Translations under genes and position numbers: made by a program
Notes under the pieces: generated by a model
Databases searched by the model: none
Told to the model about the DNA's origin: nothing
The model's input: only the letters and a program-made list of their open reading frames with translations
Assembly: GCF_004337985.1 (NCBI RefSeq)
Contig: NC_043744.1
Span: 4,313,417 to 4,377,416 of the forward strand
Direction of reading: 5' to 3'
DNA: 64,000 bases
Origin: Pyricularia pennisetigena
Lineage: Eukaryota; Ascomycota; Sordariomycetes; Magnaporthales; Pyriculariaceae
Shown here: one piece after another, positions 1 to 9,314 of the stretch
Layout of the letters: each line of letters begins with the position of its first letter
Numbering within the stretch: the first letter of the stretch is position 1

Positions 1-97
1 GGGGATTTTCGGCACAAACCATAGCACTGTAAGTAGTAATTGAGTTGGCGTTCGTTTTAAAGTTTAACCAACAAGCTGCTGCTCTTCTGTTTTAAAT

Positions 98-355
98 CTA
101 TTGAGGTTCGGCAACAAGCCAGGCCGGTGCTGGCCTGCCATTGGTGAGAATAACTTCGCATCTCTGGTCTTTCGCTTGAACTTCGTATTCATACCCACCG
201 GCTATAAAAGTTGCTGTAGTGCCGATTTCAACGTGCCCAAGCAGGATACGTGTCGCGGGAAGGCAGCCGGCGTAATAGACGCAATATTTAGCTGGCCCAG
301 CGCTTACTTTTAGAGCAGCTAAGGTTAAAGGGATGAAAATTGTCGAAAAATGCAT
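98..355 (-). CDS. AVR-Pia-like small secreted effector (MAX family)
   Basis: An intact single-exon frame encodes 85 residues. Residues 1-19 form a signal peptide ending in VSA, leaving a mature protein of about 66 residues. Length, signal peptide and many internal positions resemble AVR-Pia of Pyricularia oryzae from memory, including the GTTAT segment near residue 45 and the C-terminal AEP. Known MAX effectors are beta-sandwich proteins secreted into host cells; AVR-Pia is sensed by the rice receptor pair RGA4/RGA5. Cys25 and Cys66 have the 41-residue spacing expected for the conserved disulfide; Cys31 is an additional cysteine. A CTATAAA element lies about 16-23 bp upstream of the ATG and a TATATAT about 60 bp upstream. 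The next gene diverges from it. Differences from AVR-Pia suggest a diverged allele, a paralogue, or an orthologue in another Pyricularia lineage. Family assignment is strong; its effector activity is inferred. Confidence 0.85.
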   Translation of the reverse strand: MHFSTIFIPLTLAALKVSAGPAKYCVYYAGCLPATRILLGHVEIGTTATFIAGGYEYEVQAKDQRCEVILTNGRPAPAWLVAEPQ

Positions 356-1358
356 CCTGGGAATTTTCGTTTATAGGGCTGGCGGGTAAGGGTACTGTTA
401 TGGAAAAGAATAGAAATATATATTTTAATGGAGGTTGTTGTATGCAATTAGAGCAAAAAAATGTTGGGACGAGGGAATGAGGAAGCAATAAATGCCAATG
501 TGCTTCTTTATAAGTCGTGAATTAGTAGTCTCGGGGCTCATATTTGAACGAACGCTCCGCAATTAATCCACACTTCGTGGCTCAATTGCGGCGTTAGTTG
601 TACCTGTGGGTCAGGTCCACCCAACGACACGTAGAACAAGCGCGATCTTTTTGGACAATGTAATTGGCCGAAAAGCCATGTGGCTGAAAGGTACATGGAG
701 CGCTTGAACCCCGCAGGGGTCTAGTCTGAGCACTGAGACTAGTTTGTCACTAGCTATAGTCTACTAATTTTTATCAGATATTAATATGTATGCCGTCTAC
801 TTTTGTTATTTATTCTTGGTCGCATACATCCAGTCTTTTATTTGAAGTAAGTGGAGGTGTTTTTTCTAAAAAAAGAAACCTCGGCTACCCGAGAATCGCT
901 GCACCTATTTGATGCACAACAACAAGGGCGACTCGCGGAAACATCTTCTGCAGGGATTGAAATTGGCATACGGCCTCGCCAATTTAATTAAATATAAATT
1001 AAGCAGTTCGCCTAGGATACGCCCAACCAGTAAAGGCAAAATTATCAAGGATTTGGTATTTACAAATATTTATGCAATTGGGATTTTTCGGCTATTGCCT
1101 GTCAGTTGTCCGAACTAAATTTTGATCCGCTACCTCACTTTTTTAAAAATGATAATCATTCCTGAGCATTTTGTTTCTAATTTTAGAAATATTCTTTTGC
1201 ACAATATTTGTATAAGAGCGACCGTTTACATTCAGGTATTGGGCAACGGTTATATTTTCCATCTTTTAATGTATTTTACACGTTCCTTTTTACTGGCGCA
1301 CAGTTTTGTATTGAATATTTTTTTACCTTTTACCAGAATTTTATAAAAGCAAACTAAA
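356..1358. other. AT-rich intergenic spacer between two divergent effector-type genes
   Basis: No credible gene is seen. The right half (about 1020-1350) is strongly AT-rich. The left half holds one copy of a dispersed repeat (526-618) and a short perfect hairpin with 7-bp arms CTAGTCT/AGACTAG at 721-742. The remaining short open frames have no family resemblance. The stretch serves as promoter DNA for both flanking genes. Confidence 0.6.
526..618. repeat. Dispersed repeat, copy A
   Basis: This stretch aligns by eye with 16521-16602 on the same strand. The best blocks are TAGTCTCGGGGCTCAT against TAGTCTCAGGGCTCAT, CGTGGCTCAATTGCGG against CGTGGCACAATTGTGG, and TGTACCTGTGGGTC against TGTACCTATGGGTC, in the same order with small gaps between them. 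It is probably a degenerate piece of a transposable element, perhaps a solo LTR or MITE. I could not identify the family or find its ends. Confidence 0.55.
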
Positions 1359-1682
1359 ATGCAGCTGAAATCGATAGTCCAGCTTCTTACCACTACCGGT
1401 GTATGTATTGCTCCGGTAGTGGCGGCCGAAGATGAAAACCCGATCTTCCCCTGCACGATAGAAATTAGAAACAGAGAATCCCGGCTTCCTCCTCTACTTA
1501 TCGAAACTTCTAGCCACAGAAAAGATCTCCCGGTCCAGCTTGACAGCGACATATATATATTAAAACTTGAACAATGCGTAATAAAACACCCCATACCATT
1601 GCCGGGGCGATTCATTGTAAAATCGCATTTTGTAAACCCGCGTCATGTGAGCAATACCTATTCTTTTTATAACTCCATATAA
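1359..1682 (+). CDS. Candidate MAX-type secreted effector, not recognised
   Basis: A single ATG-initiated exon encodes 107 residues. Residues 1-23 are a convincing signal peptide (hydrophobic core, VVAA before a charged mature start), giving a mature protein of about 84 residues. Apart from Cys16 inside the signal peptide it has only Cys32 and Cys73, 41 residues apart, exactly the spacing in the neighbouring AVR-Pia-like protein. Both proteins also have a Tyr-containing segment followed by Gln, Cys and Val-Ile around the second cysteine, and alternating hydrophobic residues suggest beta strands. I do not recognise the sequence, and MAX effectors are usually too diverged to recognise by sequence alone, so the fold is inference. 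TTATAAAAG lies about 10 bp before the ATG in AT-rich DNA. The gene faces away from the AVR-Pia-like gene; the start codons are about 1 kb apart. Confidence 0.65.
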   Translation: MQLKSIVQLLTTTGVCIAPVVAAEDENPIFPCTIEIRNRESRLPPLLIETSSHRKDLPVQLDSDIYILKLEQCVIKHPIPLPGRFIVKSHFVNPRHVSNTYSFYNSI

Positions 1683-2854
1683 TTTTTTGGCGCTGCAGCC
1701 ACTGGCCTTTACACTCAAAGGAAATTCTAACTTTCCATGGTTTTATCCCGATTATAGCACCGTTAATATATAGCACGACCGTTCGGGACCAGGAGAGGAT
1801 AATGGAAAACTGTCGGGCTTCCCAGAAACATCCCAAAACCATCCAGCCCAGTTACCGAACCATTAAACGCTACTGCCAAACCGGCAAATCCTGAAGGGAA
1901 CGAGAAAATAGAACGGATTAGCTTTTCTCGTACAATTTTTGAATGGCGACGAAATTGTGCAAATTTACCTACGTTGGCCTATCCAGTACGAATGGTAGAA
2001 GATGGGCGTTATGTTAAAAATTTACCTTCTATAGTCCTAGTAGACGATAATTGCAATGTTAACGACGGCGTTGGGAAACTAAAGAACCTTTATAAGTGGG
2101 AGCGGGGAAAACAGCTGCGAACACAACCCGCCCATAAACACCGAACAGTCCTAAGTGCTCGGATAAAAAAAACATCAAAATTGTTGGGGCAAATCCCAGA
2201 AGTTGCAGTACGCGGGATTACTTCCGAATACATACAATATCTCCAGGCCTTGTACACCGCAATTAGACCGGCGATTTGGAAGCCGGATCCACGGCCCACG
2301 AGGTGCACCGTGCACGAAACCGTCTTCAAATGACGAACTTTTTTACCACCTGCTATCTACGAACTTGTAGTTAGGAGATACACCACTTTGATGTATAATC
2401 AAAAATAAGATTATATGTTTATCCCTTTAAACTTATAAAGTTGCAATATGAGAAATAACAAGTGTCGATTCTCTTTTTGTGTTGTTAATCTCAACAGATT
2501 AGGGGTTGTAACAAAATCGTTAGAAGAAAAAGTAGAACAGCTTCTTTGTATGGTTTTCCTTAATTTCACACGACTACCAGCTCACCAACCCCAGCCAAAA
2601 CACTTAGCATTGTCCATGATTCCTCCATCTTGTTAAGATAATCATTGAATTGCGCATATTTCCAAATTGGTCGACTTTTTATCAGTTTCCCAGGAAGAGC
2701 TTGTTTCAGTAACAGATAGCTCCTAGCGCTCGCAGCTACCAGAAATTATGTTCCAAGATCCCAGCTTTCATCCATTCAAGCCTACCCAAATATGGGCTGT
2801 TTGAGGAACCCTTTTGAGAGCCTGAATCTTTCCATGATTACAAGTCCCGCTCTT
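1683..2854. other. Intergenic stretch with a decayed open frame
   Basis: The only notable content is the long open frame at 1804-2333, annotated separately. The remainder (1683-1803 and 2334-2854) is moderately AT-rich and shows no recognisable gene. Confidence 0.5.
1804..2333 (+). pseudogene. Unidentified open frame without a suitable start, possible transposon or gene remnant
   Basis: About 176 codons are open from just after a TAA near 1801 to a TGA at 2331-2333. The first ATG in frame is at about 1992, leaving the upstream half without a start. The composition looks protein-like, with segments such as IFEWRRN, SIVLVDD and EYIQYLQALY, but I do not recognise a family. A fragment of a transposon protein or of a decayed gene is the simplest reading. 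The evidence is weak; it could be a chance frame. Confidence 0.25.
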
Positions 2855-3371
2855 TTAGTTGTCCGCCAGGTTGCTCAGCTTGGCGCCAGCACCAGCAGTG
2901 CCGCAGGCACCCTCCTTGCCTTCCACCGTGCACTTCTCAACCTGGTTGGTTTTCCCGTCCTTGACGGTGGCCTCAAATCCCGTGGCGGTGACCTTCTTGA
3001 TGCAGACGGTCTGAGGGTTCTGACCCTCGGGGGTGACTGAGAGGGAAGACATTTGTCAGCATCTACATTTCCAAACAAACAAGTCCAAAAGGGTTGCGGA
3101 GTATAAATGTAGCCTTACCAGTTCCGCAAGCATCGGGCTTGGCCGCGACGTCGTCGACACCAGTGCCGGTGATTTTAATAGTGGGATTGCCCGTGAGAAC
3201 CTGTTAGTTGTCAAGTTAGCTACGCCATCCCCGGAATGATTGATTGCGTGGTCAGGGCGAAAATCCGGTTCCTACCTTGGCGGGCTTCTCCGCACGGCGA
3301 ACCATGCGAAGCTCACCGGCCGAGACGGCGACAGCGGCAAAGGCAATAAGGAAGACGCTGTTGAACTGCAT
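2855..3371 (-). CDS. Small secreted protein with four cysteines
   Basis: A three-exon model encodes 119 residues: exon 1 3276-3371, exon 2 3119-3200, exon 3 2855-3036. Introns are 75 and 82 nt with GTAGGA...CAG and GTAAGG...CAG boundaries that keep the frame. Residues 1-18 are a signal peptide (hydrophobic core, SAG cleavage region). Around residue 26 an Arg-Arg pair could be a propeptide cleavage site. The mature part has four cysteines (DACGT, TVCIK, EKCTV, GACGT) and is rich in Lys, Thr and Gly. I do not recognise a family. Its position beside the two effector-type genes makes a role in host interaction possible, but that is only inference. Confidence 0.75.
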
Positions 3372-5853
3372 TTTGAATCAAGGTGGTGATTAAAAGTAAC
3401 AAGTGAAAGGACCTGCCTAACGAATGAATTGAAGTAAACAAAGAAGGAGCGTGTGTTGAAGAACTGAAAGCTGGAGGTTTGGATGGAGAGGAGAAGCAAG
3501 AAAGACGACCGAGGAGCGTATACCGCGCAGCCTTATATACATATTTTGCACTTGGAGATTGGAGTTCCAGAAGCCATATACAGTTCAAACTTCAAAGAGG
3601 GTAGCTCACGAACTCCGTATAAGTTCTCATTCCAAGGTGATCCTAGTCGCCACTGTTTGAGCAGGTTATTTCATTCGTGTCAGTCGTCTCAAATATCGTT
3701 AAACATGCTCATTCGGGCTATGCAAGGGACTTGGTGCAACTAGGCGTAGCCAGAAAGCTAGGCAGTGATGACCTGATCAGGCACCTTCCGCACTCCAAAG
3801 GTAGACATGTAAGTCATAAAATATCCAAAATGATTCACCTGCCACCCCTCGAATGCCAACTTTTGATTCACAAACGAGATCGATCTGATCTCTTGGCGCC
3901 TACTCATGCCCATCCGAACCGTAGGTATACGCTGACGACTGATCTCCACACGTCAGAGACAGGAGAGTACGTATGCGTACTCAGATACCCTGACTCGGGA
4001 TGGAACGGCCGCAACAGGCCCTCACCCCTAACGATTGAGTACCACTACGCTGGTCGACGTTCTAAATTGGGTGGGGGCAACGACAATCATGGCAAGGCCC
4101 CGAAAGCTTGGCAAAGCTTGTTTGCATTAAGGATAACAAGACTCTTTTGTGATGGCCAGGGGATGTATTGCTTTGGGTAATATCTGAAACAGACAGAGGA
4201 GAACTGGGTCCATAGGTATTATTGGAACTTGGGCTTTCTGTATTCTTGAGAACTAAATCCAGTCAATCATTGATTTGTGGCCCGGTACGGTTTCACTCAT
4301 CATTCAAGATGCTTAATCGGCGGTAAAGCAACATGGTAACATTAGTTTCAAGTGACCGAAGCAACAACTCGCCCCTGCTCCATACCTCGACTGTCTCCAC
4401 CTAACAAGTCTAGACTTCATGGCCACATCTCTTTGAGGTTGGGGCCACGTTACAAATCGAATGGGGCTAACTAGCTGTACGAATGAAGCCAGTTATGTGG
4501 ACGCTTTGCCGGCGTCTCATTGTATCTCGTGGTTACCGACCTTCCTTTCTTATTGATAAACTGTTAGCAGCCGCAGTCGGTGGCAGTCAGGTAGATCCCG
4601 CATGGGCCTGGCGAGCATCTACTCGTTGACTGTTGGACTGGCGACATGGAAATCTATTAAATCTATTGTTGGTACTGATCAAGTTTGGCCAACTCACCAG
4701 CGCAGACAAATCGAATGCAAACTTGTCAGAGGTTTGTGGCTGTAGAGGCACTGTATCCGCCCAGGTAAGGAGTCTAAGGACGGTAAGGTAAATAGACACT
4801 GAGGTAGAACATGTAGTTGAATAGCTGCATTGGAACGTGAAAGTATTTCTTTCTTGCAGTAGAAAGCTGTTCATACATCCAACAGGCAACAGCTGCCAAG
4901 GGTCGAATGGGCTGCGGCATCATACGTGAAGAAAGAAAATAAAGTTGGCTGTTCCTGACTTTTCACGCGGACTGAGATACAAAGAAGCAAAGCCGGAGCG
5001 ATATTGTCTAATCATCCAATTGAAACAGCGTGCCCTATCAAGCCGTAGATTCCAATCGAAGACCGGCCATTGTGGTTGGAATATGATCAAGCTCAGAAGA
5101 GAGTACTGAGTACTGACCAGGTTACTCGCCAGCCACAATTCAAGACCTAATAACTGTACAATCGGGTTTTGCCAACGGTTTGTCAGAAGCATTATCCTCC
5201 AAGACCTGCTATATAGAAAGAATGCGCGTACTCAACCTTCCCGCTATAGCTAATTCCAATTTAGTAGTCATAGTGGGCTAGGTGACTGAAGAAATAGCAA
5301 TTCGTGCTGTGCAAACTCTTCAGTGGGTTGACATGTGAATAAAGAGTGGGGAGGGAAAAAGTTCAATGAACAAAAGTCCAAGTACCGATGAGTAAGCTCT
5401 ATTTGATGTAATGCAAAGTCACTTGCTTCATCGAGGGATCTCTATTTGCAGTACTTTAGCCCGAAGATATATTAACTGACGGCTTTATACAAAGATCCAA
5501 CCGGCGTGGTCAACAATTTACGGTTGAGGTGGCTTTGAAATATTGATTATATAAGCTGCACGGGTTCTCGGGTGGCAACCAAGTCCGGTCATATGCTGGC
5601 CATTTCTGGGCCAATCGACGTAAGAATTTTTTTTTTTTTGTTCATGGGGGTAAATTCCCACCCGGAAATAAAAACCCCACGCGCACCATGTCAAGACAAC
5701 AGATTCGGCAGATCTGGTCCCGTGTGACTCGCTTGTGACACTTTACAGCAAACCTCCAGTCAGCCTCAAATCAAGACCATGATATCCTAAGCAAAGAGTC
5801 GGGCCATTCCCGACCAGACGTTTATTCATACCCTACAACAAAGCACCTTCAAA
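3372..5853. other. Long intergenic stretch, no gene seen
   Basis: About 2.5 kb with several chance open frames on both strands, the longest 167 codons at 3677-4180, but no family resemblance, signal peptide or coherent exon structure. Its left end is the promoter and leader of the small secreted protein gene and its right end is the promoter of the Mpv17-family gene. A short T run occurs near 5629-5639. Confidence 0.5.
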
Positions 5854-6861
5854 ATGGAGGCGCTCCGTTTGTCCCGAACCAGCCTTTCCCAATGTCGCCC
5901 AAACGCCCTGCTCCGACACCGGCCTAAACTAGGCGCTCGTTTTCACGCGCATGGTCCAATACAGCGTCGCGGCGCATCGACGAAACCAAATCCAAGGTCA
6001 GAAAAGCGCACGCCCCCGTCGGCGCCGGCGCCGGAGGAAGTCCAGATCCCCATACCGAACACCGTCCCGCCGATCCCGGAACCGGCGCCTCGCCAATGGT
6101 GGCAGCGGCTGGGGCCCATCACGCGGGCCGCCGGGGCCTACGGACGAGCGCAGCGTAGGCGGCCATACGTCACGCAGCTGTGCACCTCGCTCGCCATATA
6201 CTTTTGCGCCGACCTGTCTGCCCAGAGCATGGATGACAAGTACGACCCGAAGAGGACCGTGCGGTCGCTGGTCATCGGGTCGATATCGTCCATACCTAGC
6301 TACAAATGGTAAGAGCTTAACCCGGCGTAGAAGGCGATGCGCTTTTTTTTTTTTTTTTTTTTGCGTTCCGCTGATCGGTTTTGCCCAATTCGACGCTGAC
6401 ACGGGTTTCTGGCCCGCACTAGGTTCATGTTCTTGTCCCACCACTTCAACTACTCTTCCAAGATTCTCTCGCTCGCTACCAAGATCGCCATCAACCAAAC
6501 CTTCTTCACGCCCGTCTTCAACACTTACTTCTTCGGAATGCAGTCCTTCTTGTCCGGCGGCTCGCTATCCGACGTCCTCGACCGCATCCGCCGCGCCGTA
6601 CCGACCAGCATCGCCAACTCGCTGAAGTTATGGCCGGCCGTGACGGCATTCAGTTTCACGTTCATCGCGCCCGAGTACAGGAGCGCGTTTGCCGGCGTCA
6701 TCGCTGTCGGCTGGCAGACGTATTTGGCTTACCTGAACAGGCAGGCCGAAATGGCGGCCGCCGAGACGGCAGCGGCGATCGAGGCCGCGCTGCCCGGTGC
6801 TGCGGCCAGGATGGCTCAGGGGGCGGCGATGGCTACTGCGGCAGAGCAGGAAGGCCGTTGA
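5854..6861 (+). CDS. Mpv17/PMP22-family membrane protein
   Basis: Two exons (5854-6308 and 6423-6861) encode 297 residues. The intron runs from GTAAGA to CACTAG and splits a Trp codon, giving a junction YKWFMFLSHHFNY typical of the family. Mpv17/Sym1 proteins are four-helix integral membrane proteins of the inner mitochondrial or peroxisomal membrane, implicated in small-molecule permeability. The first 90 residues are Arg- and Pro-rich with few acidic residues, consistent with a mitochondrial targeting extension. The conserved region begins near residue 105, and the family's C-terminal Trp-containing helix (VGWQTYLAYLNRQ) is present. The tail is Ala-rich. The intron contains 20 consecutive T. 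The family call is firm; organelle and substrate are inferred. Confidence 0.88.
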
Positions 6862-7405
6862 TGGTTGGAACTTTGTGATGTCTTTCTAGATGGCGGATTC
6901 GCCTTCGTATGCTTTGGGATGCTATTTGATGCTTTGAGGATGATGGATGGATATACCCAGCGCGAGACGCAATACTCCCTTTTGTTTATAGATGTCGCCT
7001 CTTCCTGTTGAATTGCTGGTTTAGGCATACGATAGACAGATAGACCTTTTTATTTTTTTGTTTTTATTTTTGTTTTTTTTCCCTTTGTTTGTCAATAGTC
7101 AACCAAGCCAGTTAGTTTGGCTTCGTTCAAGTTCGTCCTTGAATTTCAGGGGATGGCTTCCACAGTCTCGAAGCCCAGTTCACACGGACCTAGGTCATTG
7201 CGGGGCCTTGGCGGAAAACCCCAGCAGCCAAGCAAAAGCTCCCGCTTGTTTGGAAGCGGACCATTGAGGCTTCCCTCAATCCACAGAAGCCAATTCAATT
7301 CAGCCAACCAACTTGGCCAATTGATACCCGACTGCCCCTTCATCTTCATTTCTGCCTCCCACTGCTGGCAGTCTGAGGCTAGGGACCTCCTCCCAGGTGG
7401 ACAAG
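6862..7405. other. Intergenic region between Mpv17-family gene and dihydroorotate dehydrogenase gene
   Basis: Holds the 3' region of one gene and the promoter of the next, both on the plus strand. T-rich runs occur at about 7050-7085. No gene is seen. Confidence 0.6.
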
Positions 7406-8953
7406 ATGGCATCTCACGCTCGCATTCTGCGCCTCGCTCGCTCCACGCCGTCATCTTTCCACAATGCCGGACGACTTCGGTTCCAGCCCGCACGACGACA
7501 TGCCTCGACAGCCTCTTCCTCCCCCGAGACTCCGGTTCAATCTTCTGTTCTTAGCCCAGGCGCCCGCGTCTTCCTCTACTCTGCAGCAACAGCAGTGACG
7601 GCATTCGCAACGTACCTTTACGCGACCGACACCCGCGCCAACCTCCTGCATCGGTACATCGTCCCGCCGCTGCTGCGTACCCTTGTGCCTGACGCCGAGG
7701 ATGCCCACCACATCGGCACCGCGGCCATGAAGGCCATGTTCGACATGGGACTGCACATCCGCGATCGCACCGTCTCCTCGGACGAGCCTTTCCTAGGCGT
7801 CACCGTCTTCGGCAAGAGGCTGTCTAACCCCATCGGCATCAGCGCCGGGCTCGACAAGGATGCCCAGATCCCCGACCCCCTCTTCGCCGTTGGCCCGGCC
7901 GTCGTCGAGGTGGGCGGCATCACCCCGCACCCGCAGCAGGGTAACCCGAAGCCCCGCGTCTTCCGCGTCCCCACGCTCGAGGGCATGGTCAACCGCTACG
8001 GGCTCAACAGCGCAGGCGCCGACGCCGTCGCCCGCACACTCCGTGCTCGCCTGCGATCGTTTGCGCGCGCAAACGGCCTGACCGAGGCCGACGTGCTGGA
8101 GGGTCGCGCTGGCGTCCCCGTCGGCTCTCTGACCCCCGGCCGGTTGCTGTGCGTGCAGGTGGCCAAGGCCAAGGAGACGAACGAGGCAGACATTGAGGCG
8201 GTCGCGAGAGACTACACGCGATGCGTCGAGCGGCTCGCCCCCTACGCCGACGTGCTCGTCGTCAACGTCAGCAGTCCCAACACTCCCGGCCTGCGGGACC
8301 TGCAGCGCTCAGGCCCGCTGGCGAGCATCCTGTCGGCTGTTGTGGGCGAGGCCAAGGCCGCGGCGGCTCGATGCGGAAGGGCGGCCGACCCGCCCCGGGT
8401 CATGGTCAAGGTCTCGCCCGACGAGGACTCGGACGTGCAAGTCGAGGGTGTCGTGGAGGCCGTCTGGGGCAGCGGCGTCGACGGCGTCATCGTCGGCAAC
8501 ACGACCAAGCGGCGCGACGTTATCCCGCCCCGCGTGTCGCTGTCCGGCAAGGAGGTCGAGAACCTGCACGAGACGGGCGGCTTCTCGGGACCGGCCCTGT
8601 TCGACCGCACCGTTGCGCTAGTGGCCAAGTACCGCAAGGCGCTGGATGGGCATTCGTTTAGCGCCGGAGCCGGTCGTCCTGCCGCGGCGGCGGTCGAGGC
8701 GGGCGCCAATCTGGAGGAGGTCACCGCTCAGGCTGGCGCTGCAGCCGTCGTTGTCCCGCCGCCGACCAAGAAGGAGCGGGACGAGCAAAAGGTGATCTTT
8801 GCTACAGGTGGCATCACCAACGGGGAGCAGGCCTTGGCAGTGTTGAACGCGGGCGCCAGCGTGGCGATGGTTTACACGGGGATGGTGTACGGCGGTGTTG
8901 GCACGGTCACGAGGATAAAGAGCGAGATGAAGAAGCAACTGACGCAGAGCTGA
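7406..8953 (+). CDS. Dihydroorotate dehydrogenase (quinone), mitochondrial
   Basis: A single exon encodes 515 residues. The ATG at 7406 is chosen; the codon three positions upstream is GTG. This is the class 2 enzyme that oxidises dihydroorotate to orotate in pyrimidine synthesis, bound to the inner mitochondrial membrane and passing electrons to ubiquinone through FMN. The N-terminus is Arg/Ser-rich like a mitochondrial presequence, followed by one hydrophobic segment near residues 55-70, as expected for class 2. Family signatures are clear: NPIGISAGLDKD, a VNVSSPNTPGLRDLQ block containing the catalytic serine region, and the C-terminal IFATGGITNG / VYTGMVYGG FMN phosphate-binding region. 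An Ala-rich insertion of about 40 residues (near 415-455) is typical of filamentous fungi. The gene converges with the acyltransferase gene. Confidence 0.96.
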   Translation: MASHARILRLARSTPSSFHNAGRLRFQPARRHASTASSSPETPVQSSVLSPGARVFLYSAATAVTAFATYLYATDTRANLLHRYIVPPLLRTLVPDAEDAHHIGTAAMKAMFDMGLHIRDRTVSSDEPFLGVTVFGKRLSNPIGISAGLDKDAQIPDPLFAVGPAVVEVGGITPHPQQGNPKPRVFRVPTLEGMVNRYGLNSAGADAVARTLRARLRSFARANGLTEADVLEGRAGVPVGSLTPGRLLCVQVAKAKETNEADIEAVARDYTRCVERLAPYADVLVVNVSSPNTPGLRDLQRSGPLASILSAVVGEAKAAAARCGRAADPPRVMVKVSPDEDSDVQVEGVVEAVWGSGVDGVIVGNTTKRRDVIPPRVSLSGKEVENLHETGGFSGPALFDRTVALVAKYRKALDGHSFSAGAGRPAAAAVEAGANLEEVTAQAGAAAVVVPPPTKKERDEQKVIFATGGITNGEQALAVLNAGASVAMVYTGMVYGGVGTVTRIKSEMKKQLTQS

Positions 8954-9314
8954 TAGTGGGCGACGAATGACGGCAGGTCTTTGTGTAGGGATAGGGCAAG
9001 ATCTATCTACTGTAGTTTGTGCATAACATCGGCGTGGGATAGCTAGACTAGAAGGAAAAGTTGCCATCAACCCCCAGCGGGTCTCTCTCTATTCTATGCC
9101 ATTACACGGTGAGCATGTCTAACTATGGACGACATATTATCTAAACGCCGTAGACCATGTGACCAGAAGAGATTATGGGTATTTTGGTAAAAGTCGGTCG
9201 ACAAAAGAGATATCGAATGGCTGAGGCAGATATCCATCTGCTGAAAGAACTACACGCCGAACAAAAAAAAAAGAAAAAGGAAAAAGAAAAAAGATAGAAA
9301 ACGACACAAATAGC
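8954..9314. other. Convergent 3' intergenic region
   Basis: Separates two convergent genes. It contains an A-rich stretch at about 9262-9300, probably 3' untranslated or terminator DNA. No gene is seen. Confidence 0.6.

Noticed and set aside
3677..4180. 167-codon open frame on the plus strand
   Set aside because: No family resemblance, no signal peptide and random-looking composition in an intergenic region.
5951..6625. 224-codon Arg/Ser-rich frame
   Set aside because: Overlaps the Mpv17-family exons in another frame and runs through its intron; a shadow of a GC-rich gene.
8242..8724. Minus-strand frames inside the dihydroorotate dehydrogenase gene
   Set aside because: Antisense shadows of a strongly conserved coding sequence.
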